Positions 45,423-54,342 of a stretch of DNA of 64,000 nt are shown here, piece after piece. The stretch spans positions 143,650-207,649 of the forward strand of contig NZ_JAANYN010000009.1 in NCBI RefSeq assembly GCF_011290685.1, given 5' to 3'. Numbering within the stretch: the stretch's first letter is position 1; every line of letters starts with the position of its first letter. The position numbers and the translations under genes were made by a program. The notes under the pieces are model-generated. The model was not told the DNA's origin. It did not search any database and saw only the letters and a list, made by a program, of their open reading frames with translations. The DNA is from Cyclobacterium plantarum. Its GTDB lineage: Bacteria > Bacteroidota > Bacteroidia > Cytophagales > Cyclobacteriaceae.

Positions 45423-48400
45423 ATGTTTAAAAACTGGATGCCATTGCTACTTTTGTTAATGTTCGGGCAAGTGGGTTTTGGACAAACAAAAAAAGAAATA
45501 AACAGAGCTTTTAAAGCATTAGATAAGACAATAAAAGAACACCGAAAAGGTGATTCCCACGCTGCCTGGGAAACCCTTGCCCCCCACCGCGAACTGCTGG
45601 ATTGGACTTTTGAGTCGATAAATAACATTGAAGCTGCCACTGTCTATTATAATCTGCTATCCAAACTGTGTCTAGCTGTAAATAAACAGGAGCTGGGGCA
45701 GCAATACTTTGAAAAAGCACAAGCATTGGCAGAACAGCAAATAAATAACAATAGTGATTGGGAAGTGCTTGATGAAAAAGTAATGGAACTTTCCACTCAA
45801 GGGCGCTATGATGAGGCCATTGTGTATGCAGAAAAAGAAGTCTTCGCTGTCAAGAAGCAACTGGGGGAAGACCACCCTTACTATTCAGGCTCCCTCAAAA
45901 ACCTGGCAGGGCTGTACCATAAGATTGGTAGATACGTGGAGGCAGAGCCCCTTTACTTACAGGCCGTGGAAATAGATAAGCGGCAACTGGGGGAAGACCA
46001 CCCCGACTACGCAACCCTCCTCGGTATCATGGCAGCACTGTATAGAGATATGACTCGTTACGTGGAGGCTGAGACACTCTACCTGAAGGCAACGGAAATC
46101 ATAAAGCTTAAACTGGGGGAAGACCACCTATTTTACTTCACCTCCCTTAACGGTTTAGCAGGACTGTACCAACTTATGGGCCGTTATGCTCAGGCAGAGT
46201 CACTCCACCTGAAGGTAGCGGAAATCATAAAGCAAAAATTAGGGGAAGACCACTCCGACTATGCCGGCTCACTTAACAGCTTAGCAACACTGTATGAAAG
46301 CATGGGCCGGTACGTTGAGGCTGAGCGGCTCTGCCTTAAGGCAACGGAAATCATAAAGCTTAAACTAGGGGAAAACCACCCATATCACGCCATGTCCCTG
46401 AACACTTTGGCATTTCTGTATCAGAGCATGGGCCGTTATGAGGAGGCAGTCCGGCTTTGCCTGAAGTCAACAGAAATTAGAAAACAACAATTAGGAGAAG
46501 AGCACCCGGACTATGCCCAATCCCTGAACAACTTGGGAGGGCTATACCAACGCATGGGTCTGTATGCAGAGGCAGAGCCACATTATCTAAAAGCAATGAA
46601 TATCTACAAGCAGCAACAGGGAGAAGGACACCCTGGTTATTTGCAATCCCAGAATGACCTGGCTGTGTTATACCAAAAGATGGGCAAGTACGCCGAGGCA
46701 GAGCCGCACATGCTCAAGGCCACCGAAATTGGGAAAGTAAAACTAGGCGAAGCCCACCCCTCCTATGCTACCGGCCTGACGAACCTGGCAGAACTGTACC
46801 GAAGCATCGGCCGATACGCCGAAGCCGAGCCGCTCATACTAAAGGCCACCAATATCATGAAAGCGCAGCTGGGGGAAGACCACCCCGACTATGCCAGTTC
46901 TCTAAACAATCTGGCAGCACTGTACCGAAGCATGGGACGTTACGCTAAGGCAGAGCCACTTCTGTTGCGAGGCCAACAGGTGTACCTCTATCAATTGCGA
47001 ACCGTTTTTCCCAGCCTTTCCGAGAAGGAAAAAGAGCAGTTCCTAACTACTTTTAATTCCAATTTCGAGCTATTCCACTCTTTTGCCCTGAAACGCAAAA
47101 AGGAAAATCCCTCCATCACCGCCTCCCAATACAACAATACCCTGTTGCTGAAAGGGTTGCTGTTTCAAAGCAGCTCCCAGATGCAGGAGCGCATCCTTGC
47201 CAACGGGGATACCACCGCCGTCCGCCTGTTCGGGGACTGGCAGGCGCTGAAACGACAATGGCTGCAAGAATCGGAAATACCCAAAAGCGAACGGGAACAG
47301 GCGGGCATCGCCCCCGAGGCCACACTGGAAAAAGCCAATACGCTCGAAAAAGAACTTTCCCGCCGTTCGGAGGCATTTGCCGAGGCCACCGACACCGTGC
47401 GCACCACCTGGCAGGAGGTCCAACGAGGGCTACAACAGGGAGAGGCCGCCATCGAACTGGTCAGGTACAGATGGCATAATAAAAATTGGACGGACACAGT
47501 CCATTACGCCGCCCTGATAGTTACGCCCGAAACGAAGGAGCATCCCCAGCTGGTGCTGCTGGAAAACGGCACCGAACTGGAAGACAGGGGCGCGCAAGGC
47601 TACCAGTCCGCTTTTGCCACGCGGGGCGCAAGCCGGGTGGCGGATGGCGATAACCCCATCCCCGCCGATTCGCTCTATGCCTACTTCTGGCAGCCCATTC
47701 AGGAAGCGCTTGATTCCCTGGGAGGAACCAAAAAAGTCTACCTCTCCCCCGATGGGGTGTACCATACGCTTAACCTGCAGACCCTAAAAAATCCCGAAAC
47801 AGGCCAATACCTCCTGGAAAATCTCGACATTAAACGGGTCGGCTCGACCAAGGACCTGGTCAAAAAGAAAAAACAGCAGGTCCCCAACAATAATGCTGTA
47901 CTGGCAGGTTATCCCACCTACCCTGCTTCCCCAGAAGCCGTGGCCGATGCCTTGCAGCGTTACCAGCAGGGGCGCGCAATGCCTGTGCTCACGGCTTCCC
48001 TGGGCAGCAGCGGTTATGGTACCTACCAGACCTACCGCGCCATCGACTCCACCCGAAGCAACATCAGCCCCCTGCCCGGCACCCTGGCCGAGGTGGAGCA
48101 GTTGGCTTCCATCCTCAACGGGGAGGGCATTTCTACCCAGGCCCTGCTGGAGCATGCCGCTTCCGAGGATGTCCTGAAAAAAGTAAAAAGTCCCCGTATC
48201 CTCCATATCGCCACCCACGGGTTCTTTGAGCCAGAGAGCGAACAGCAAGCCGAAGGCTTCAACCGAGAGATGCTGATGAGCGGCCTTGGGCGGGAAACCG
48301 TCTCCGACAACCCCTATTTGCGCTGCGGCCTTTACCTGGCCGGAGCGGAGACCACGCTCAAGAACCGCGGCAATCCGGATTTCCAACGACCCGAGGGGCA

Positions 48401-48743
48401 GGAGGACGGCATCCTCACGGCCTACGAGGCCACCCTGCTTGACCTGCGGGGCACCGAGCTGGTGGTACTCTCTGCCTGTGAGACGGGGCTGGGTGTTACC
48501 AAAAACGGGGAGGGCGTCTACGGTTTGCAGCGGGCCTTTCAGGTAGCCGGGGCCGAAACCGTTATCTTCTCCCTCTGGAAGGTGGCCGATGAGCAAACCC
48601 AGGAGATGATGGGGCTATTTTACCAAAACTGGCTACAAAAAAATATGGACAGGCGCCAGGCTTTCAAAGCCGCCCAACAGACCATCAAAAAGAAATACGA
48701 GGATCCTTACTTCTGGGGGGCTTTTGTGATGATTGGGGGGTGA
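45423..48743 (+). CDS. Secreted TPR-CHAT protein with distinct N-terminus
   Basis: A 1106-residue protein with a signal peptide MFKNWMPLLLLLMFGQVGF to GQ. Its first 130 mature residues match neither the ankyrin nor the MLKK type, and include helical pairs (YYNLLSKLCLAVNKQELGQQYFEKA) that look like divergent TPRs. About nine regular TPR units follow, then the CHAT domain with His932 and Cys1019. It begins 70 bp after the 40724 gene, without the family promoter, so it is probably the second gene of that operon. It is the last gene of the array; the next gene is on the opposite strand. Confidence 0.89.
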   Translation: MFKNWMPLLLLLMFGQVGFGQTKKEINRAFKALDKTIKEHRKGDSHAAWETLAPHRELLDWTFESINNIEAATVYYNLLSKLCLAVNKQELGQQYFEKAQALAEQQINNNSDWEVLDEKVMELSTQGRYDEAIVYAEKEVFAVKKQLGEDHPYYSGSLKNLAGLYHKIGRYVEAEPLYLQAVEIDKRQLGEDHPDYATLLGIMAALYRDMTRYVEAETLYLKATEIIKLKLGEDHLFYFTSLNGLAGLYQLMGRYAQAESLHLKVAEIIKQKLGEDHSDYAGSLNSLATLYESMGRYVEAERLCLKATEIIKLKLGENHPYHAMSLNTLAFLYQSMGRYEEAVRLCLKSTEIRKQQLGEEHPDYAQSLNNLGGLYQRMGLYAEAEPHYLKAMNIYKQQQGEGHPGYLQSQNDLAVLYQKMGKYAEAEPHMLKATEIGKVKLGEAHPSYATGLTNLAELYRSIGRYAEAEPLILKATNIMKAQLGEDHPDYASSLNNLAALYRSMGRYAKAEPLLLRGQQVYLYQLRTVFPSLSEKEKEQFLTTFNSNFELFHSFALKRKKENPSITASQYNNTLLLKGLLFQSSSQMQERILANGDTTAVRLFGDWQALKRQWLQESEIPKSEREQAGIAPEATLEKANTLEKELSRRSEAFAEATDTVRTTWQEVQRGLQQGEAAIELVRYRWHNKNWTDTVHYAALIVTPETKEHPQLVLLENGTELEDRGAQGYQSAFATRGASRVADGDNPIPADSLYAYFWQPIQEALDSLGGTKKVYLSPDGVYHTLNLQTLKNPETGQYLLENLDIKRVGSTKDLVKKKKQQVPNNNAVLAGYPTYPASPEAVADALQRYQQGRAMPVLTASLGSSGYGTYQTYRAIDSTRSNISPLPGTLAEVEQLASILNGEGISTQALLEHAASEDVLKKVKSPRILHIATHGFFEPESEQQAEGFNREMLMSGLGRETVSDNPYLRCGLYLAGAETTLKNRGNPDFQRPEGQEDGILTAYEATLLDLRGTELVVLSACETGLGVTKNGEGVYGLQRAFQVAGAETVIFSLWKVADEQTQEMMGLFYQNWLQKNMDRRQAFKAAQQTIKKKYEDPYFWGAFVMIGG

Positions 48744-48847
48744 GGTTCACCATGCAGCGATAACGAATCTTTCATTTGGAGGAACGCATTGACTCAATCT
48801 TAAGCCTTTGGTACCGTCCTGTTTAAAAGTCGTTTGTACTTGGGTGT

Positions 48848-48865
48848 CCAGTTGCATGCGACTGG
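48848..48865. other. Near-palindrome between convergent genes
   Basis: An 18-bp near-perfect palindrome (CCAGTTGCATGCGACTGG) lies between the end of the TPR-CHAT array and the oppositely oriented caspase lipoprotein gene. It could be a protein-binding site or a weak bidirectional terminator; no T-run adjoins it. Confidence 0.3.
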
Positions 48866-48934
48866 CTCTTCTTTTACGCCGCTGGGATGTAAAACGTTAA
48901 AGAAACCGGTCAGTACTGGAACAATCAGAAATTT

Positions 48935-51112
48935 TCATTCCTTCGCCTCCGTAATCCTAAACACCAAGTTCTCTATATGGCCCGAAGAAGGAGGAACATT
49001 GGTGGTTGTTGTACTTCTCGTATTTTCACCGTCTTCGGCTTTGTAGCTATTGATTAAAAGTTCTTCTAGAGGGTGAACCTGACCGCCTCCCCTGCGATCG
49101 GCAACCTCTCCTCTGGCGGTACTGCCTCCCCGATTGGTTACAATAGGACCCAGATTAACGGGTTCTTCAGTGGCTATCAGTTTGAAAACCTCTACCCCAT
49201 AAGGTTTACCAATTTCAAAAATATAGCTTAGTTCCAGAGAGTCTTTGGCTGCAACTACATATTCTTCCGCGGTTTCTTGTTCACCCGGTATGATCAGATT
49301 TACTACATTGTCCGGTTGTATATCTAGCAGCGAAATATAGGCTTTCTTACGCCCCTCATTTATAAATTTAACTTTGAAATGATCTCCTTCATTTAGCACC
49401 AAAACCCCATCCGCTCCAATCTTATCCGCTAGGGATATCCTTGATTTTTCGTAGGTTCCCCTACCTCGCTTTTCAACTTCAATAGGAATTAGTTCAAAAC
49501 GGACTTTTATATCCTCTTGAGCCATGGCCAAATCCCGTAAATAGGCCGTCTGGGCATACGAAATTGCGGTCTCTATAACTTCCCTGGCGATGGCTGGTTG
49601 GTTTCGATCATTGACGGTACCCTCGTACAAAACGTAATCGTTTGAAGTAATTATTTGCAATGCATTTGTTCCGCGGCTTTTGGTAAAGTCATTGTTCATC
49701 TCAACCAGCAAGTCCGGGACAGCATCAACCACCTCAATCAATGGCACCTTATCAAATTCAGCCTGGAGTATACGCTGAAACGCGGCATTGTTGCGCACAT
49801 CTACCTGCAAATTGACTTTCATCTTCCCAAAATTCCTATCACTGATAAAAACCCAGCTATTTCGTAACTCTTCCTCGCTCAATTCCCCATCCAATTCAAT
49901 GTCACTTTCCTGCAGATAGGATTCGACAACCAAGCCGCTCGCTTTCGGGGCCACAGCACTTGTATCTTCCACATCAATGTCGTATAGTAACACCCGGGAG
50001 CCTTCGAAAATGGAATGTAGCTGTCCGCCATTGATCGCAAAATTCCTTTTATCAAACCGATCAACTACCGTATAATAATCGAGTTTGGGTACTGCCTTTC
50101 CGGCAAGAATCTTTCGATTGATATCTCCTTCAATCTGAGGGGTCTGCCTTGGTGCCAGCGAACTCATTTCCAGCATTACTTTATCAAACAATCCCCGGTA
50201 AGAAGCATCCGCATCCAGGGTGCTTAGGGTTTTACTAACTGCCAGGGACAACGAACCGACCCATTCACCATTTTCGTCCTGCGCTTCGTAGTTCAGCTGG
50301 TCGGCGCTGGCTGCACTGATCACTACCATCGGACTGAGTTCAGCGACATTTTCTGCCGCAATCCACCCTGTCTGGTCACCGGCTGTAGGGGTATACGATG
50401 GAGGTTCCATTTTCACCAAAGTACCCCTGGCCTTGCCCAGCCCACGGGTGGCGGTACCCGAATGGCAGGCATCCAGTACCACAATAAGATCACCGCTGGG
50501 ACCTAGTCGTTCGCGGACATCTATAAAGAGACCGCCCAATTCATCATCCCTTAAATGTTTTTCCCCACGATAACTGGCATCTGAATAGACCATTGGAGCG
50601 TCGTAGGGTACCAGCGCTTCATCGTATCCATCTTTTTCATCGCCGTTGTCATCAAATACCTGTTGCCCATGCCCGGAATAGTGAAATACCATGACGGCAC
50701 CCGGCTTCGCGTTAGCCACGAGATGTTTGCGCACCGCATCCTGTATCCCCTCTTTGGTAGCTTCCCGGTCACGGATTACGCGTACATTGTTGACTGTATC
50801 AAATCCCTGCATTGACAGCGCAGCCTTGATTAAGGGCACATCCTTATTAGAGCTCAGATTACTCCACCCAGTAGATGGATCGTAATCACCCACAGCTACA
50901 ATCAGGGCAAACTTATCTTCATCGATCTTCGGAGCTGAATCTTGGTTGGCTGCACCATTTTTCCCGGAGGTAATGGGCGTGGAGGCATGCTGTTCATCGG
51001 TGGTCCAACCGGATCGTGCATTAGATCTGACCGAAGTCGTCTCGGGGGCCTCAGAGGATGTTTTTGCACAACTGAGGCTTAGGATAAGGATAAGTAGGCT
51101 AAGTCGTTTCAA
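48935..51112 (-). CDS. Caspase-like (peptidase C14) lipoprotein with DUF4384-like tail
   Basis: A 725-residue lipoprotein: lipobox LSLSC with acylated Cys15, an Ala/Ser/Thr-rich linker, and a C14 caspase domain from about residue 66 (KFALIVAVGDYDP). Catalytic residues are His148 in FHYSGHGQQ and Cys216 in VVLDACHSGT. The acidic loop DDNGDEKDGYDEALVP between them is typical of metacaspase-like bacterial enzymes and may bind calcium. The C-terminal third (DHFKVKFINEGRKKAYI, VNLIIPG) resembles DUF4384, often found with bacterial caspases. It is the last gene of a minus-strand operon, starting 35 bp after the trypsin-like gene. The caspase is of a different subtype from the TPR and WD40 caspases of the array. 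Confidence 0.88.
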   Translation of the reverse strand: MKRLSLLILILSLSCAKTSSEAPETTSVRSNARSGWTTDEQHASTPITSGKNGAANQDSAPKIDEDKFALIVAVGDYDPSTGWSNLSSNKDVPLIKAALSMQGFDTVNNVRVIRDREATKEGIQDAVRKHLVANAKPGAVMVFHYSGHGQQVFDDNGDEKDGYDEALVPYDAPMVYSDASYRGEKHLRDDELGGLFIDVRERLGPSGDLIVVLDACHSGTATRGLGKARGTLVKMEPPSYTPTAGDQTGWIAAENVAELSPMVVISAASADQLNYEAQDENGEWVGSLSLAVSKTLSTLDADASYRGLFDKVMLEMSSLAPRQTPQIEGDINRKILAGKAVPKLDYYTVVDRFDKRNFAINGGQLHSIFEGSRVLLYDIDVEDTSAVAPKASGLVVESYLQESDIELDGELSEEELRNSWVFISDRNFGKMKVNLQVDVRNNAAFQRILQAEFDKVPLIEVVDAVPDLLVEMNNDFTKSRGTNALQIITSNDYVLYEGTVNDRNQPAIAREVIETAISYAQTAYLRDLAMAQEDIKVRFELIPIEVEKRGRGTYEKSRISLADKIGADGVLVLNEGDHFKVKFINEGRKKAYISLLDIQPDNVVNLIIPGEQETAEEYVVAAKDSLELSYIFEIGKPYGVEVFKLIATEEPVNLGPIVTNRGGSTARGEVADRRGGGQVHPLEELLINSYKAEDGENTRSTTTTNVPPSSGHIENLVFRITEAKE

Positions 51113-51147
51113 GGCGATTGAATTTAGGATTTTTTTTTACACTACCT

Positions 51148-52686
51148 TCAGTACCAAAGGGTATTTTTCAAGATGTGTTCAGAATTACTAAAGTATCTTC
51201 TAAGGCGGGAAGGGTCACCATCCGCTGTACCGGTATCCATCACATAAAAGTCCAGCACCCCTGTCATACCTGCGAGTTTAAGAACAGCCCCAAGGTCGCT
51301 GAGCGAGGACGTCAACCACATCTGTTCATGACTGTGGTCGGTCACACCTGCCGCCACCATAGCAAATTTTCGGGGGCTATTCAGTGAATTCGGAGTCTTT
51401 TGGTACATTTTTCCTTGTCTTTGATAAAAGGGATCCCGATCAAGCGTAAACGAAACGAACGGCGCATTATAGTCGACATCTATTTCTTCAATCTGCTCCA
51501 GAAAATGAGTTGCGATAGTTTCCAGTTGTTGAGTAGCCAGAGATATGGCATTTATAGTAGCAGATTGTTGCCTTCCATCGTTTTCATACGTAATGGATAC
51601 CGATTCTTCTGCATTCAAACCTTCCAATACCCCAAGAGCTTCTTCAAGCGAACGAACCTCCTCACCTGCAATGGCCAGGATGGTACTTCCGACAAGCTCC
51701 TCGCAGCAAAAAGACGCAGGAGACCGGGGCAACACATTACTGATTACGGGTTGATTGTCTATTTTTCTTAGTCCATGGCCAGCCCGGTTGCTTACCGTTT
51801 GGTATCTCTGCGAAATCTCCAAACCAAGATACGCTCGTGCTACCCGTCCATCATTGTTGAGAATATCATCTACGAGTCTATTTGATAAGGTAGCCTCTAG
51901 CGCAAAATTGATCTGAGACAGCCACAGGGGTTCTCCATCCGGTGCATCCGTAAACGCTATCTGAGAATTGATGCCAACCACTTCGCCTCGTTCGTTGATC
52001 AATGGCCCTCCACTATTTCCCCAGATTACGGTAGCGGTAGTTTGCAAGAACCCAAACTTGCCTGTAAGCCCACCCCTGACTCGGTTTTTGGCACTTATAA
52101 TTCCATCGGTGACGGTATAGGGATAGTCTCCACCCGGGTTACCGATCGCGAATACTTTTTCTCCGATCCGGGGCTCTTCCGTGGCAAAAGCCAGTGCGTT
52201 CACATTCTCTTTAAGAGGGTCCAGTATTTCCAATACTGCGATGTCGTAAAAGGAATCTCCACCCAACACCCTCACTTCGTATTTTTCTCGGTCGAAAGTA
52301 AAAATGTAGAGGCTTTCTGGCTCAGTGGAGGCCGTTTCTACCACATGCGCATTGGTTATCACGTATTTTACTCCGTTTTTTTCCACCAGAAACCCACTTC
52401 CCGAACCGTCCGCATCTAAGAGATCCAAGGCTTTTTGATACGCCACCTTTGAAAACTCACTGTCCTGACCGCGAAACCCAAGTTGTCGATTTACCGGCAT
52501 GGTCTTATACACCGCCACCGTGACCACGGCACCCAACGCATTTTCCAGGACATCGGACACAGGGTTTGTACCATCGGTCGTTCCCTCCATGAAGGTAGTA
52601 CGTTGTCCCTCACGAGAAGCAGTCTGTGCACAGGCACTGAGCATCAGGCAGGCAATTAATGAGCAGGCAATTGTTATTTTTATCAT
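51148..52686 (-). CDS. Trypsin-like serine protease lipoprotein with PDZ domain (HtrA-like)
   Basis: A 512-residue lipoprotein (lipobox LMLSAC, Cys19). The chymotrypsin-fold domain covers about 90-250 with a complete triad: His114 in ITNAHVV, Asp148 in YDIAVLEI and Ser225 in WGNSGGPL. A PDZ-like domain follows at about 300-375 (VISNVLPRSPASFCCEEL, EEVRSLEEAL). HtrA/DegP enzymes cut misfolded or specific envelope proteins; here a lipid anchor replaces a free periplasmic form. Beyond the PDZ region about 110 residues are unassigned. Its start is 3 bp after the TPR gene and it sits directly before a caspase lipoprotein, so a protease cascade in the envelope is plausible, though not shown. Confidence 0.88.
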   Translation of the reverse strand: MIKITIACSLIACLMLSACAQTASREGQRTTFMEGTTDGTNPVSDVLENALGAVVTVAVYKTMPVNRQLGFRGQDSEFSKVAYQKALDLLDADGSGSGFLVEKNGVKYVITNAHVVETASTEPESLYIFTFDREKYEVRVLGGDSFYDIAVLEILDPLKENVNALAFATEEPRIGEKVFAIGNPGGDYPYTVTDGIISAKNRVRGGLTGKFGFLQTTATVIWGNSGGPLINERGEVVGINSQIAFTDAPDGEPLWLSQINFALEATLSNRLVDDILNNDGRVARAYLGLEISQRYQTVSNRAGHGLRKIDNQPVISNVLPRSPASFCCEELVGSTILAIAGEEVRSLEEALGVLEGLNAEESVSITYENDGRQQSATINAISLATQQLETIATHFLEQIEEIDVDYNAPFVSFTLDRDPFYQRQGKMYQKTPNSLNSPRKFAMVAAGVTDHSHEQMWLTSSLSDLGAVLKLAGMTGVLDFYVMDTGTADGDPSRLRRYFSNSEHILKNTLWY

Positions 52687-52689
52687 AGG

Positions 52690-53217
52690 TTAGTCTAGTT
52701 TGTAGCCACACTCCTCCGCCAGAAACGGTTTCGCCATTTCAAATCCCAATTCATATGCCCTGTAGTACGAAGTGCAAGCCTGTTCGTAGTTGCCCAAGTA
52801 ATACTGCGACGCCCCTTTATTCAAATGGGCCTGAGCATAGGTAGCATCCAGTTGGATGGCTTTATCGTAATCGGCTACGGCCTCGTCATACTGTCCGAGA
52901 ATGGCTCTATTTATCCCCCGATTATTAAAATATAGTGGAGAGGGCTGAATTTCGATCGCTTTGGAAAGGTCTTCAATAGCACTCTCTACCGTAAACAACT
53001 TCCCTTTCAACGCGGCTCTTCGAAAATAAGCCTGGTGAAACGTAGAATCAGCGTCAATCGTTTTGTTAAAATAATACAGGGCAGAATCAAGCGATCTATT
53101 CTTCAGGTGCTCCATACCTTTTTCAAAATAAACAGCTGGCTCCTGCTGCACTGATAAAAACGAACTTCCCAATACCAGAAGTGTAACTACATGGTAAAAA
53201 CAATGCATCATAATCAT
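52690..53217 (-). CDS. Small exported TPR protein
   Basis: A 175-residue protein with an N-terminal hydrophobic segment (VVTLLVLGSSFLSV) that should act as a signal or anchor; the exact start among Met1, Met3 and Met4 is open. Three to four classical 34-residue TPRs follow (LDSALYYFNKTIDADSTF, YDEAVADYDKAIQLDATY, YEQACTSYYRAYELGF). These are ordinary TPRs, unlike the 42-residue units of the array. It probably acts as an adaptor for the two proteases encoded downstream in the same operon. Confidence 0.8.
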   Translation of the reverse strand: MIMMHCFYHVVTLLVLGSSFLSVQQEPAVYFEKGMEHLKNRSLDSALYYFNKTIDADSTFHQAYFRRAALKGKLFTVESAIEDLSKAIEIQPSPLYFNNRGINRAILGQYDEAVADYDKAIQLDATYAQAHLNKGASQYYLGNYEQACTSYYRAYELGFEMAKPFLAEECGYKLD

Positions 53218-53233
53218 GTGGATTAAACTAAGA

Positions 53234-53256
53234 ACCTGCTTCTAAATGAAGCAGGT
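53234..53256 (-). terminator. Hairpin between operon genes
   Basis: A perfect 9-bp stem GAAGCAGGT/ACCTGCTTC with a 5-nt loop lies between the first small secreted gene and the TPR gene. On the minus strand it is followed by a moderately T-rich stretch, so it may be a partial terminator that raises the first gene's transcript over the rest. Confidence 0.55.
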
Positions 53257-53265
53257 CGCTACCAA

Positions 53266-53757
53266 TTACCTTTCAATAGCGTATTTATAACTATCGCTGT
53301 GCATTTCAAAGTTGAATACGGCATTGGAGCAATACTTGGTTACGGGGCCGTAAGATACCTTACTGCCATCAGTGAACTCGGCGACCGCATATACACGGGT
53401 ATCACCCGCACCCACCGTTACTCCACCTTCCCCATAAGCCGCTACGTCGCCTTTATACCGGCCGTCAACGTAACAATCAATTATCCAGGAGGTCCAATTA
53501 TCAAAATTCACATAACAGATAGTTCCTCTGGTTCTTCCGCCTTTATCTGCAGGTTGGACGATGTCTTCTGATAACTCCCCTTTGACATTTGGGGCTTTAC
53601 CCTGTTCAATATTTGGGTCATCCCCTCGGGTTCGACTAGTGACCGCATCCCCTGAACCAACGGCTTCTTCGGCAGACCGCTCTTGGGCAAACGTAAACTC
53701 GCTAACGCATAGCAATGATGCAAATACCATTAGTTGGAAGAAAAATAATTTTCGCAT
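53266..53757 (-). CDS. Secreted protein of unknown function
   Basis: A 163-residue protein with a Sec signal (MRKLFFFQLMVFASLL to FAQ), a low-complexity acidic/Gly-rich stretch to about residue 78, and a compact C-terminal half (YVNFDNWTSWIIDCYVDG, YGPVTKYCSN) with three cysteines and a beta-rich pattern. No family was recognised with certainty. It is the first gene of the minus-strand protease operon, separated from the TPR gene by a hairpin, so it may be produced in larger amount than the proteases, as would suit a ligand, inhibitor or substrate. Confidence 0.7.
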   Translation of the reverse strand: MRKLFFFQLMVFASLLCVSEFTFAQERSAEEAVGSGDAVTSRTRGDDPNIEQGKAPNVKGELSEDIVQPADKGGRTRGTICYVNFDNWTSWIIDCYVDGRYKGDVAAYGEGGVTVGAGDTRVYAVAEFTDGSKVSYGPVTKYCSNAVFNFEMHSDSYKYAIER

Positions 53758-53913
53758 AGTGATTAAATTTATGTTTAGAATTTATTGAAGTGCAGAAGGA
53801 ATACCTTCAGAAGAAAGAAAATGATCGACAAAATACATCTTTCAAAACGACGGTTAGTGGTGTCGAAATATATAAAATAAATGGTAAAACATCCCAACGT
53901 AACTATACAAATA

Positions 53914-54150
53914 TCAGCAGATTAGTCCAATCCTTGCCGAATCAGAAAGTCTTTTCACGGACAGGGTAACCCGGATCGCTGTAGGTTCATCAGTTACTTT
54001 GTAGCAAAATTTTATTGGATTCCTAAAATCGGGAAACCTCGCTGCACGTTTCATGGCACCCTCCACGTACGGATTGGTCTTGTCTAAATCATCCATTTCT
54101 ACCTGCATAAACACTGTAATGGCATCTATAAACTTCCAGGCCGGACGCAT
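53914..54150 (-). CDS. Possible small or remnant protein
   Basis: A 78-residue frame (MRPAWKFIDAITVFM at the start, KFCYKVTDEPTAIRV near the end) with protein-like composition but no recognised domain and no signal peptide. It may be the 3' remnant of a larger gene: upstream, the minus strand is broken by stops, and a strong terminator lies 142 bp before it. Reported with low confidence. Confidence 0.3.
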   Translation of the reverse strand: MRPAWKFIDAITVFMQVEMDDLDKTNPYVEGAMKRAARFPDFRNPIKFCYKVTDEPTAIRVTLSVKRLSDSARIGLIC

Positions 54151-54291
54151 ACGATTGGTTTTTTCTGACGGTAGGGCTTCCTACTACTTGATTTCCTTCG
54201 GTCGGTAAGAGGCAAGCCCTGATGAAGTCGCTTTCCCGCTACCTTCTCGTATTTATTCTGGTAGTAATAGGTAACGTGTAAATGCAAACCA

Positions 54292-54324
54292 AAAAAGCCA
54301 CCACCCATCGGACGGTGGCTTTTT
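54292..54324. terminator. Bidirectional intrinsic terminator
   Basis: A textbook terminator: AAAAAGCCACC (54292-54302) pairs with GGTGGCTTTTT (54314-54324) around an 11-nt loop, with T-runs on both strands. It starts 18 bp downstream of the stop codon of the minus-strand lipoprotein gene at 54343-55467. Confidence 0.85.
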
Positions 54325-54342
54325 GATGTCAATCAAAAACCA

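Noticed and set aside
9554..48743. Link to type III-E CRISPR (Craspase), because CHAT proteins occur there
   Set aside because: No gRAMP/Cas7-11, Cas1/Cas2 or CRISPR array is present and the proteins carry signal peptides.
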